Shown here one piece after another: positions 28,598-36,969 of a DNA stretch of 64,000 bases. Position 1 is the first letter of the stretch. Every line of letters begins with the position of its first letter. Location of the stretch: positions 682,001 to 746,000 of the forward strand of contig NZ_CP081864.1 of NCBI RefSeq assembly GCF_019797845.1, read 5' to 3'. This stretch comes from Symbiopectobacterium purcellii. Its GTDB lineage: Bacteria > Pseudomonadota > Gammaproteobacteria > Enterobacterales > Enterobacteriaceae. The translations under genes were made by a program, and so were the position numbers. A model generated the notes under the pieces. That model was given only the letters and a program-made list of their open reading frames with translations, searched no databases and had not been told where the DNA came from.

Positions 28598-29143
28598 TTA
28601 ATGACGCTTCAATGTGATTTGTTGCAATGAGTACCAGATGCGCTCTTTGTCGCTGTCTTTTAAGTTAGCCTGGTCAAGAATATGGAGAAAGGTGACCTTG
28701 TCGGTGAACTGCTCGCCTTGAGTCAAGGTTGCCGTAATGCAAGAGAGAATATCGGTGTTCAACACGCTTATTTTTGATCTTACCTGAGGCAGTGGGTCTG
28801 GCCGCCAGCCACTTTCTGCAACAGACAGCCAGTCAGCGCGGTAACGATATTGGATGGCTTTAGCGGCATCCATCTGTGCCTGGATAAACGGTTTTACCGA
28901 CTCGCCGCGCAACCCGAGCTTTTCTGCCACTGCGACTGAGTTGGTCAGCACATTGATTTCCTGAGGGACGTCTTCAATAGCAAGGTGTTTTTCCGCTTTA
29001 TACCCTGCCACATCCTTCATGTAAGACAACCGCTGGTTAATCAATGAGGCCAGATCGCCGCAATCAGCCGGGGAGGCTAATGCTGTTTCGGAAAAAAACA
29101 GTCCGGCTAAAAGTAGCGACCTTGCTGACACTTTACTAAACAT
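28598..29143 (-). CDS. aroQ: Periplasmic (gamma-type) chorismate mutase
   Basis: The 181-residue protein has a signal peptide MFSKVSARSLLLAGLFFSET with cleavage after ALA near residue 23. The all-helical AroQ-gamma body has DLASLINQRLSYMKDVAGYK, AIEDVPQEINVLTNSVAVAE and FIQAQMDAAKAIQYRYRADW, the segments that carry the active-site Arg, Lys, Glu and Gln. It converts chorismate to prephenate outside the cytoplasm. Pathway context is absent (no cyclohexadienyl dehydratase nearby). Similar secreted enzymes in pathogens have been suggested as modulators of host shikimate-derived defences. Cys28 and a later Cys suggest a disulphide. The enzyme class is clear; its job is inference. Confidence 0.85.
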   Translation of the reverse strand: MFSKVSARSLLLAGLFFSETALASPADCGDLASLINQRLSYMKDVAGYKAEKHLAIEDVPQEINVLTNSVAVAEKLGLRGESVKPFIQAQMDAAKAIQYRYRADWLSVAESGWRPDPLPQVRSKISVLNTDILSCITATLTQGEQFTDKVTFLHILDQANLKDSDKERIWYSLQQITLKRH

Positions 29144-29387
29144 TTAACGTCACCTTTTGCTGTTAGGGGGATATATGCCTTCGATGTAGATTCCATCGAT
29201 GGGAATAATAGCGGGTCAGCCAAATGCGTTAATAAACGCAGGCTTAATAGATAGCCATCTCGCGTACCTGCGCGTCATTGCCAAAGCTGGCAACGGCGTT
29301 GTGTTTGCATTCTTGCCGTTTTGCGCCCCTGCAACCGGGTGAATTTAGGGTATAATCGCCGTTCTATTTTTGAGGAGCGAACACCTG

Positions 29388-30434
29388 ATGTCAGCATTAA
29401 CCCCCGCCAGTGAAGTGATACTGCGCCACAGTGACGAATTTATTTCACGCCGCGTGCTGTTTGCCGGCGACATTCAAGACACGTTACCAGCGCAGTTTGA
29501 CGCGGCGGAGGTGCACGTGCATCTCACGCAATATCACCACTGGTTACCGCTGAACAAAGCCATGGGCGATAACGCGCAGTTTGGTTTGCTGGTGGATGCT
29601 GAGCAGGTTGCCGCTTGCGATACCCTGATTTACTACTGGCCGAAGAGCAAACAGGAAGCACAGTTCCAGCTCGCCGACCTGTTATCGCATATTGCCGTTG
29701 GCAGCGAGATTTTTGTAGTGGGTGAGAACCGCAGCGGTGTGCGCAGCGCGGAAGGCATTCTCGAAGGCTTTGCCACCTTGACCAAAATTGACAGCGCGCG
29801 GCGCTGTGGGCTTTACCATGGTCAATTAGACGCTTCTGTTGAGTTTAATCTCGATGACTGGAAAGACAGCTATTACGTCGAGGATGTGCCGGTCGCGACC
29901 TTGCCGGGCGTCTTTAGCCGCGATGGTCTTGATGTCGGCAGCGCGCTGCTGTTATCCACCTTTGCGCCGCACATGAAAGGCAAGGTGCTGGATATTGCCA
30001 GCGGCAGTGGCGTAGTGGCAGCGGTGTTGGCAAAACAGTCCTCTAAGCTGCGCTTGACGCTGAGCGATGTCAACGCGGCAGCGTTGCTGACCAGCCGTGC
30101 GACATTGACGTTAAACGAATTGGAAGGTGATGTGATTGCCAGCGACGTTTACTCGGATATCGCCGGGCGTTTTGACCTGATCGTCTCCAATCCACCGTTT
30201 CACGATGGCTTGCAAACCAGCCTGAGTGCGGCCGATCGTCTGATTCGTGAAGCGCCCAAGCACCTGAATATCGGCGGGCAGTTACGCATTGTCGCTAACG
30301 CCTTCCTGCCTTATCCGGCATTGCTGGATGCCACTTTTGGTAACCATGAAGTGCTGGCGCAAACCGGGCGCTTTAAGGTGTATCAGGCCACATTAACGCG
30401 TGCCAGCAAGCATGCCAAATCGACTGCTCGCTAA
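29388..30434 (+). CDS. rsmC: 16S rRNA (guanine1207-N2)-methyltransferase
   Basis: RsmC methylates G1207 of 16S rRNA in the 30S subunit. The 348-residue protein begins [18 protein letters not shown] and has a degenerate N-terminal methyltransferase-like half. The catalytic C-terminal half has the SAM-binding motif [16 protein letters not shown] (about 200) and the NPPFHDG catalytic motif near 275. ATG 29388 follows GAGGAG and the family start; the longer frame from 29370 is rejected. A TATAAT -10 lies at 29351-29356, with no convincing -35. It is divergent from the chorismate mutase. Confidence 0.96.
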   Translation: MSALTPASEVILRHSDEFISRRVLFAGDIQDTLPAQFDAAEVHVHLTQYHHWLPLNKAMGDNAQFGLLVDAEQVAACDTLIYYWPKSKQEAQFQLADLLSHIAVGSEIFVVGENRSGVRSAEGILEGFATLTKIDSARRCGLYHGQLDASVEFNLDDWKDSYYVEDVPVATLPGVFSRDGLDVGSALLLSTFAPHMKGKVLDIASGSGVVAAVLAKQSSKLRLTLSDVNAAALLTSRATLTLNELEGDVIASDVYSDIAGRFDLIVSNPPFHDGLQTSLSAADRLIREAPKHLNIGGQLRIVANAFLPYPALLDATFGNHEVLAQTGRFKVYQATLTRASKHAKSTAR

Positions 30435-30439
30435 CCGTG

Positions 30440-30470
30440 TACGGGCCTTGGTGATACACCGAGGCCCGTA
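30440..30470. terminator. 14-bp hairpin between convergent rsmC and the reductase gene
   Basis: TACGGGCCTTGGTG pairs with CACCGAGGCCCGTA around an ATA loop (one G-T pair). There is no U-tract on either side. Position and symmetry suggest a bidirectional 3' end structure. Confidence 0.6.
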
Positions 30471-30502
30471 ATGCTGCTACTGGTATTGCGTGTCACGCGC
30501 GG

Positions 30503-31501
<999 letters not shown>

Positions 31502-31613
31502 TGTGTATTCTCCCTCGCTCGTAAGATGGAAACAGTGTGATTGTTCATGTAATAAAGATAAATGGCGGATAATGTGCAACACTGTTCGAAAATCACCAAC
31601 AATTGGGGTGTGG

Positions 31614-32510
31614 ATGGATAATATTCAGGCGATGCGCACCTTTGTGCGGATTATCGAACTGGGTAATTTCAGTCGGGCAGCTGAAAAACTGAATTTACCG
31701 CGTGCCACCGTCAGCCATACGATCAAGCGGCTCGAAGCGCGTCTTGGCGTCCGGTTGTTGTTACGCACTACGCGTCAGGTACAGGTGACGGCTGAAGGAC
31801 AGATTTACTACCAGCGCTGCCTGCGATTGCTGGCAGAGATAGACGAAACGGATACGCTGTTCTCACGCCAGAAATTGCGCCCTTCCGGGCGTATTCGCGT
31901 CGATATGCCACACTCGCTGGCGCGTGAGATTGTGATTCCCGCGCTGCCGCAGTTTTATCAGCGCTACCCAGAGATTACGCTGTGCCTGAGCGCCAATGAT
32001 GCATCGATTGATGTGCTGCGTGAGGGGGTAGACTGTGTACTGCGCGCCTGGCAGGTGGAAGATGAGTCGTTAATTGCGCGCCATCTTCCCGCGTTGGAGC
32101 AGGTAACCTGCGCGTCGGCAGAGTACATTGAGCGCTATGGTATACCTAAAACGCTGGATGATTTAGCCACACATCAAGCAGTGGGCTATTTCTCTCAGCG
32201 CACCACCCGCCACTATCCGCTGGATTTTATGTCGCAGGGGGTGTGCGAGCAGCGTACCCTAAACAGCCAGATCGATGTCAGCGGGGCGGATGTCTATGTG
32301 GCGGCGTGTCGTGCCGGATTGGGGCTGATCCAGTCTCCGCGTTATGGTGTGCGGCACTGGTTGGAAAGCGGTGAACTGGTGGAGGTTCTGCCTGAGATGC
32401 CGCCACCGGATATGCCGTTATATATCATGTACCCTGCCGGGCATTTCCTGGCACCGCGCGTCAGCGTGTTTATCGATTGGTTGCGGGAGTGCTTCGCGCG
32501 TCCGTTATAA
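31614..32510 (+). CDS. LysR-type transcriptional regulator
   Basis: A 298-residue LTTR. The N-terminal winged helix-turn-helix is [20 protein letters not shown] and [20 protein letters not shown] (about 5-50), followed by the effector-binding domain from about residue 90. I use ATG 31614 because the upstream 37 codons read through the divergent promoter region. It is divergent from the aldo/keto reductase, the usual arrangement for an LTTR that controls its neighbour. The inducer is unknown. tRNA-Leu follows downstream on the same strand. Confidence 0.92.
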   Translation: MDNIQAMRTFVRIIELGNFSRAAEKLNLPRATVSHTIKRLEARLGVRLLLRTTRQVQVTAEGQIYYQRCLRLLAEIDETDTLFSRQKLRPSGRIRVDMPHSLAREIVIPALPQFYQRYPEITLCLSANDASIDVLREGVDCVLRAWQVEDESLIARHLPALEQVTCASAEYIERYGIPKTLDDLATHQAVGYFSQRTTRHYPLDFMSQGVCEQRTLNSQIDVSGADVYVAACRAGLGLIQSPRYGVRHWLESGELVEVLPEMPPPDMPLYIMYPAGHFLAPRVSVFIDWLRECFARPL

Positions 32511-32562
32511 GGTCAATATGACGATTTTTGCAGCAAACCCAGCGCCCAAGCGGAAATAATCA

Positions 32563-32590
32563 TTGACGTTGTTGAGAAAATCTCTAGAAT
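32563..32590 (+). promoter_or_regulatory. Promoter of tRNA-Leu
   Basis: TTGACG (32563-32568) and TAGAAT (32585-32590) with 16-base spacing, 41 bases before the tRNA 5' end. The downstream CGCCCCCG is GC-rich, as in stringently controlled stable RNA promoters. Confidence 0.75.
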
Positions 32591-32631
32591 TCGCCCCCGT
32601 GGTGGCACGATGCAGATCGTGTGACGGCGTT

Positions 32632-32717
32632 GCGAAGGTGGCGGAATTGGTAGACGCGCTAGCTTCAGGTGTTAGTGTCCTTCGGACGTGAGGGTTCAAG
32701 TCCCTCTCTTCGCACCA
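32632..32717 (+). tRNA. tRNA-Leu (anticodon CAG)
   Basis: An 86-base tRNA starting GCGAAGGTGGCGGAATTGGT and ending TTCGCACCA, with encoded CCA. The anticodon loop CTTCAGG gives CAG, reading CUG. The long variable arm TGTCCTTCGGACGT is typical of class II tRNA. It resembles the E. coli leuT/leuPQV family. In E. coli leuVPQ lies close to rsmC-holD-rimI, a similar neighbourhood; here a single copy is present. The acceptor stem pairs throughout, with a G-T at the last pair. Confidence 0.96.
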
Positions 32718-32796
32718 TTTCTTAATGTTTTTCCCTTCTTTTTTATTTATTCGTATCGATCAAACATTTTTCTGGTACTACGGGACATATTGCCCG

Positions 32797-33087
32797 TTAC
32801 GGCCACGTCGTTCTGAATGCGACCACTAACGCGCTCAATCCACCCGCCAGTGCAATGCAGGAAGGCAGCAGCAGATAATGGCGCAAGCGGGGATGGAACA
32901 GCATGACAGCGGTCGCCAGCAGCGCAATTGCCACGATCAGCTTCCAACTGTTGAGTTGAAGATCGAGCAGTGCAAGCAACGGCATCAGTGCGGCGGGTAG
33001 CAGAATACCCCAGGCACTGCTCAGGCGTTTACCCAGACACCAACTGGCACCCCATAATCCGCATGCGGTAATCATTGCGGTTAGCAT
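32797..33087 (-). CDS. Small membrane protein, DUF1435 type (YjjZ-like)
   Basis: A 96-residue hydrophobic protein with about four membrane helices. Segments SSAWGILLPAALMPLLALLD, WKLIVAIALLATAVMLFHPR and LRHYLLLPSCIALAGGLSAL resemble the DUF1435 family and E. coli YjjZ, with conserved WG-x-LLP and RHYLLLPS-C. Function is unknown. The start is ATG 33087. A strong Fur box lies 37 bases upstream of the start, so the gene is probably iron-repressed; I recall E. coli yjjZ being a Fur target as well. In E. coli yjjZ lies near fhuF and rsmC. The 85 bases between tRNA-Leu and the gene end hold nothing notable. Confidence 0.72.
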   Translation of the reverse strand: MLTAMITACGLWGASWCLGKRLSSAWGILLPAALMPLLALLDLQLNSWKLIVAIALLATAVMLFHPRLRHYLLLPSCIALAGGLSALVVAFRTTWP

Positions 33088-33123
33088 GGCTGCGTTCCTC
33101 TATGGATGATGAAACTCATGACT

Positions 33124-33142
33124 GATAATGATAACCAATATC
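33124..33142. promoter_or_regulatory. Strong Fur box upstream of the DUF1435 gene
   Basis: GATAATGATAACCAATATC matches the 19-base Fur consensus GATAATGATAATCATTATC at 17 of 19 positions. It is the best Fur site seen in the window. It lies upstream of the minus-strand gene starting at 33087 and downstream of fucO. Confidence 0.85.
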
Positions 33143-33173
33143 ATATGTGAATTTATATCATTTACAGACAGGC

Positions 33174-33199
33174 GTAAACCCCGGCAAGCGATGCCGGGG
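33174..33199 (-). terminator. fucO terminator-like hairpin
   Basis: CCCCGGCA/TGCCGGGG (33179-33186 and 33192-33199), 8 bp with a 5-base loop. On the minus strand it is followed by TTTACGCC, a weak U-tract. Confidence 0.6.
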
Positions 33200-33236
33200 G
33201 AGTAGAAATAGTGAAGGGAAATCTGTGAGGGGGGAA

Positions 33237-34388
33237 TCAGTAAATTGACTGATATAGCGCCGTGATGTGCTCCAGTGTCACATCACGCGGGTTGCCGCCA
33301 GTGCAAACATCGTCAAAGGCGGCCTGCGCCAACGCCGGAATATCCTCTTCCTTCATGCCCACCTGGCGCAGACGTGCTGGGATATCCACATCCTGAGAAA
33401 GTTGCTTCACGGCGGCAATGGCCGCTTCCCGCGCTTGCGCGATCGGCATCTGTTGTGCGTCCGCGACGCCCATTGCTACCGCGATTTGCCGGAATTTGTC
33501 ACCGGTATAATCCGCATTGAACGCCATGATATGAGGCAGCAGGATGGCGTTTGCCACGCCGTGCGGGGTGTCATAGAACGCGCCCAGCGGGTGTGCCATA
33601 CCGTGAACCAGTCCCAGGCCCACGTTGGAGAAGCCCATGCCAGCGACGTACTGCCCCAACGCCATGGCTTCCACGCCGGCGGCATGGCCCGCCACGGAAT
33701 CGCGCAGCGAACGGCTGATGATTTCGATGGCCTTCAGATGCAGCATGTCGGTCAGTTCCCACGCGCCTTTGGTGGTAAAGCCTTCAATCGCGTGCGTCAA
33801 GGCATCCAGGCCGGTTGCCGCCTTGAGTGAGGCGGGCATGCTGGCCATCATGTTGGCGTCGATAAATGAGACGATAGGGATGTCATGCGGATCGACGCAG
33901 ACAAACTTGCGTCGTTTTTCTTCATCAGTGATCACGTAGTTAATCGTGACCTCAGCAGCGGTGCCTGCGGTGGTCGGGATCGCGAAGATCGGTACGCTGG
34001 GGCGACGTGTAGGCGCAACGCCTTCCAGACTGCGTACATCGGCATATTCCGGGTTGTTAATGATGATGCCAATCGCTTTACAGGTATCCTGCGGCGAACC
34101 GCCACCAATGGCGATCAGGTAATCGGCCTGCGCGGCCTTGTAGCGCTCAATGCCTGCGGTCACCACACGGATAGTGGGGTTAGGCACCACGTCATCGTAT
34201 ACGTCGTAGGGCAGGCCCGCCTGATCGAGCAGTGAGATGACGTTACTTACCACACCGTATTTCACCAGGTCTTTGTCGGTAACCACCAGTGCTTTGTGGA
34301 AACCACGCCGGGTTATCTCTTCCACGATATGGTTAACCGCCCCCGCACCAAAATACGAGGTTTCGTTAAGGATCATTCTTTGGGTCAT
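33237..34388 (-). CDS. fucO: Lactaldehyde reductase (iron-containing alcohol dehydrogenase)
   Basis: FucO reduces L-lactaldehyde to 1,2-propanediol with NADH during anaerobic fucose or rhamnose use. The 383-residue protein closely follows E. coli FucO: MILNETSYFGAGAV, the NAD-binding IGGGSPQDTCKAIGI, PTTAGTAAEVTINYVITDEE, KAATGLDALTHAIEG, and the iron-binding GLGLVHGMAHPLGAFYDTPH. I choose ATG 34388 (MTQRMILNET), preceded by GGAGA, over ATG 34403. No fuc or rha genes are beside it, so it stands alone and may serve other aldehydes. It is divergent from gcvT. Confidence 0.92.
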   Translation of the reverse strand: MTQRMILNETSYFGAGAVNHIVEEITRRGFHKALVVTDKDLVKYGVVSNVISLLDQAGLPYDVYDDVVPNPTIRVVTAGIERYKAAQADYLIAIGGGSPQDTCKAIGIIINNPEYADVRSLEGVAPTRRPSVPIFAIPTTAGTAAEVTINYVITDEEKRRKFVCVDPHDIPIVSFIDANMMASMPASLKAATGLDALTHAIEGFTTKGAWELTDMLHLKAIEIISRSLRDSVAGHAAGVEAMALGQYVAGMGFSNVGLGLVHGMAHPLGAFYDTPHGVANAILLPHIMAFNADYTGDKFRQIAVAMGVADAQQMPIAQAREAAIAAVKQLSQDVDIPARLRQVGMKEEDIPALAQAAFDDVCTGGNPRDVTLEHITALYQSIY

Positions 34389-34403
34389 CGTCATATTCTC
34401 CAT

Positions 34404-35040
34404 AACATTTTGATTTCAAATGGGTGCTGAAAAGGGTCGGGTAGCGCTAGCGAGCGGGGCGGGAAACGCCCTCAAGGCGCGAAATGTTAATCCTCATAGC
34501 GTTAGCTTCTATGCCATCAATACCGGAAAGACCGTGATGGATCGCTGATAAATCGATATTACCCTTTTAATCAGTATGGATATGTGACAGATAAATTGCC
34601 TTCCCCTCGTTGCCATCGGCGGTGAGGCGATGGCAGTGAGCGCAAGGTGGGTGTGATCGCCGTCATCTTTAGCGTTTTTGCCACCACGACGCGATCGTGG
34701 CCTTTGGTTGAAATAATCTAATTTCAGCCATTTTTTTGCATTACAAAAACTAATCCATTGTAAATATCGTTGCGGCGATCATTCTCTAGTGATGTGAATA
34801 TTTGTGTCACTATTTTTGTTTTAATCCTAAGTTATTGGTGTTTTATCCTAATTAATGACTTTAATTTGGCGCGTTTCGTTGCCTTGTGCTCTGGCACTCT
34901 TTTTGTCTTCTACGGCTGATATATAGTTTAACTTATGACAAAGGGTGTGGTAGCCCTGTGGAAGAGGTGGTAAGTTCAACGCAAAGAAAGCGTTTGCGTG
35001 GCGTGATTCGCGCCGTTCGCAAGGAGAGGTTCGGGAAAAA
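34404..35040. promoter_or_regulatory. fucO-gcvT divergent control region
   Basis: Over 600 bases without a gene. It should contain both promoters. Three CTAAT pentamers (34718-34722, 34750-34754, 34848-34852) match the short GcvA-recognition motif known from E. coli gcvT, and the AT-rich stretch 34720-34870 suits Lrp binding. No tandem glycine riboswitch could be recognised. An AAGGAGAGG ribosome-binding site lies 11 bases before the gcvT ATG. Confidence 0.5.
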
Positions 35041-36135
35041 ATGACACAGCAAACTCCGTTGTATCAGCAGCATGTCGCCGATGGCGCGAAGATGGTCGAC
35101 TTTCACGGTTGGATGATGCCGCTGCACTACGGCTCACAGTTGGATGAACATCACAGCGTGAGGCGTCATGCGGGCATGTTCGATGTGTCGCACATGACCA
35201 TTGTGGATTTACAGGGCGCACGCGTGCGCGAATTCCTGCGTTATCTGCTGGCGAATGACGTTGCCAAACTTACGCAACCGGGTAAGGCGCTTTATACCGG
35301 GATGCTAAACGCCTCGGGGGGCGTCATTGACGATCTCATCGTCTACTTTTTGACGGAAACGCATTTCCGTCTGGTGGTGAACTCCGCCACGCGGGAGAAA
35401 GATCTGGCCTGGATCGCCGAACATGCCAACGCGTTCAACGTGGTGTGGCAGGAACGCGACGAACTGGCGCTGATTGCTGTGCAAGGGCCATTGGCGCAGG
35501 AGAAAGTGCAGGCGTTACTCAGTGCGGAACAACGCGCGGCAACGACGGGCATGAAACCCTTTTTCGGCGTGCAAACCGGCGGCTACTTCATTGCTACCAC
35601 TGGGTATACCGGTGAGCCGGGCTATGAAATCGCCCTGCCCGCAGAGCAGGCAGTGACGTTCTGGCAACAACTGCTGGCGGCCGGTGTGCAACCATGTGGC
35701 CTCGGGGCGCGCGATACGTTGCGCCTTGAAGCGGGCATGAACCTGTATGGACAGGACATGGACGAAGGCGTTTCACCGCTTGCTGCCAATATGGGCTGGA
35801 CCATCGCCTGGCAGCCGGAAGACAGGGATTTTATTGGTCGGAACGCGCTGACCCATCAACGCCGCGAAGGCACTGAGCAGTTGGTCGGACTGGTGCTGCG
35901 TGAAAAAGGGGTGCTGCGCCATGAAATGCCTGTGCGCTTTACCGATGCGAGTGGCACGGTACAAGAAGGCATGATAACCAGCGGTACCTTTTCTCCCACG
36001 CTGGGTTTCAGTATTGCACTGGCCCGCGTGCCGCAAGGTATTGGTGACACGGCGGTGGTGCAAATTCGCCAGCGCGAAGTGCCCGTAGAGGTAACCAAAC
36101 CGGTATTTATTCGTGGCGGAAAGGCACTGGTTTGA
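35041..36135 (+). CDS. gcvT: Glycine cleavage system T protein (aminomethyltransferase)
   Basis: GcvT transfers the aminomethyl group's carbon from lipoyl-GcvH to tetrahydrofolate, releasing ammonia. The 364-residue protein starts [20 protein letters not shown] and contains [40 protein letters not shown] and [20 protein letters not shown], the folate-binding and catalytic segments; the equivalent of the catalytic Asp lies near residue 100. It is the first gene of gcvTHP. YgfZ at 43-44 kb is a paralogue of the same fold. Confidence 0.97.
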   Translation: MTQQTPLYQQHVADGAKMVDFHGWMMPLHYGSQLDEHHSVRRHAGMFDVSHMTIVDLQGARVREFLRYLLANDVAKLTQPGKALYTGMLNASGGVIDDLIVYFLTETHFRLVVNSATREKDLAWIAEHANAFNVVWQERDELALIAVQGPLAQEKVQALLSAEQRAATTGMKPFFGVQTGGYFIATTGYTGEPGYEIALPAEQAVTFWQQLLAAGVQPCGLGARDTLRLEAGMNLYGQDMDEGVSPLAANMGWTIAWQPEDRDFIGRNALTHQRREGTEQLVGLVLREKGVLRHEMPVRFTDASGTVQEGMITSGTFSPTLGFSIALARVPQGIGDTAVVQIRQREVPVEVTKPVFIRGGKALV

Positions 36136-36194
36136 CGCGGTCCCCGATCTGACCATGATTATTGATTAACGTTAGCGCGATATATGCCGCAGCA

Positions 36195-36213
36195 CCTTCG
36201 TGTTGCACGAAGG
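36195..36213 (+). other. Stem-loop between gcvT and gcvH
   Basis: CCTTCGTG/CACGAAGG, a perfect 8-bp stem with a TTG loop, inside the 129-base gcvT-gcvH gap. No U-tract follows. It may stabilise or separate the expression of the two cistrons. Confidence 0.55.
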
Positions 36214-36264
36214 CGGGTATCGCGCGATTCGATACGACGAAGCGATTTTTAAGGAGAGCAGGCA

Positions 36265-36660
36265 ATGAGCAGCACAATCCCAACCGCGTTGAAATACACC
36301 TCATCCCATGAGTGGGTCCAGGCCGAAGGCGAGGGTGTCTATCGTGTCGGTATCACCGAACATGCCCAGGAACTGTTAGGGGACATGGTTTTTGTCGATT
36401 TGCCTGACGTTGGCACGCAGGTTGCGATGGGCGACGACTGCGCTGTCGCGGAGTCGGTCAAGGCCGCCTCAGATATCTATGCGCCTTTGAGCGGTGAGAT
36501 CCTGGCAGTAAACGATGCGCTGGAAGGGCAACCGGAGCTGGTCAACAGCGCGCCTTATGCCGACGGTTGGTTGTTTAGTATCAAAGCGTCTGATGAAAAC
36601 GAACTGAACGATCTGTTGGATGCCACGGCTTATCAGGCGCTGTTAGAAGAAGACGAATAA
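36265..36660 (+). CDS. gcvH: Glycine cleavage system H protein
   Basis: GcvH is the lipoylated carrier that shuttles the aminomethyl intermediate between GcvP, GcvT and the L protein. The 131-residue protein has the lipoyl-lysine motif [19 protein letters not shown] with Lys66 as the attachment site, in the usual barrel-hybrid fold. ATG 36265 follows AAGGAGAGCAGG. It is separated from gcvT by 129 bases and from gcvP by 309 bases, the latter mostly an ERIC element. Both gaps are longer than in E. coli. Confidence 0.98.
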   Translation: MSSTIPTALKYTSSHEWVQAEGEGVYRVGITEHAQELLGDMVFVDLPDVGTQVAMGDDCAVAESVKAASDIYAPLSGEILAVNDALEGQPELVNSAPYADGWLFSIKASDENELNDLLDATAYQALLEEDE

Positions 36661-36774
36661 CCTTGTCACCCCGTGACGGTTTTATCGCGCATCACGGGGT
36701 AAATCGATTTGTCAGAATGTAAGGCAGTGAGCGCCGTCAACCGCGTTCGCACTTGTTGTTTGCCATGAACGTTC

Positions 36775-36940
36775 TATACCCTAAATAATTCGAGTTGCAG
36801 GAAGGCGGCAAGGGAGTGACAAATCTGTCTGGAACAGATTTGAACGCCGCGTGCGGCGGCCTCGTTAGAGGTGAGGTCCAGGGATGGGCCGAATAACGAA
36901 CGCCGCCAACGTACCTGCAACGTGAAGTATGACGGGTATA
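36775..36940 (-). repeat. ERIC element 3, 166-bp variant inside the gcv operon
   Basis: Reversed ERIC ends (TATACCCTAAATAATTCGAG ... GTGAAGTATGACGGGTATA). The centre is replaced by a module with a perfect hairpin, CAAATCTGT and ACAGATTTG (36820-36842), plus a further segment around GGCGGCCTCGTTAGAGGTGA shared with ERIC 5. It lies between gcvH and gcvP. Confidence 0.85.
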
Positions 36941-36969
36941 ACAATTGCTTGAAGCAGGAAATACCCCTA

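Noticed and set aside
34404..35040. Glycine riboswitch before gcvT
   Set aside because: I looked for tandem glycine-aptamer stems and found none; the protein-regulator type control of enterobacteria is more likely.
36871..36969. 33-codon N-terminal extension of gcvP
   Set aside because: It translates an ERIC repeat; the gcvP family begins at ATG 36970.
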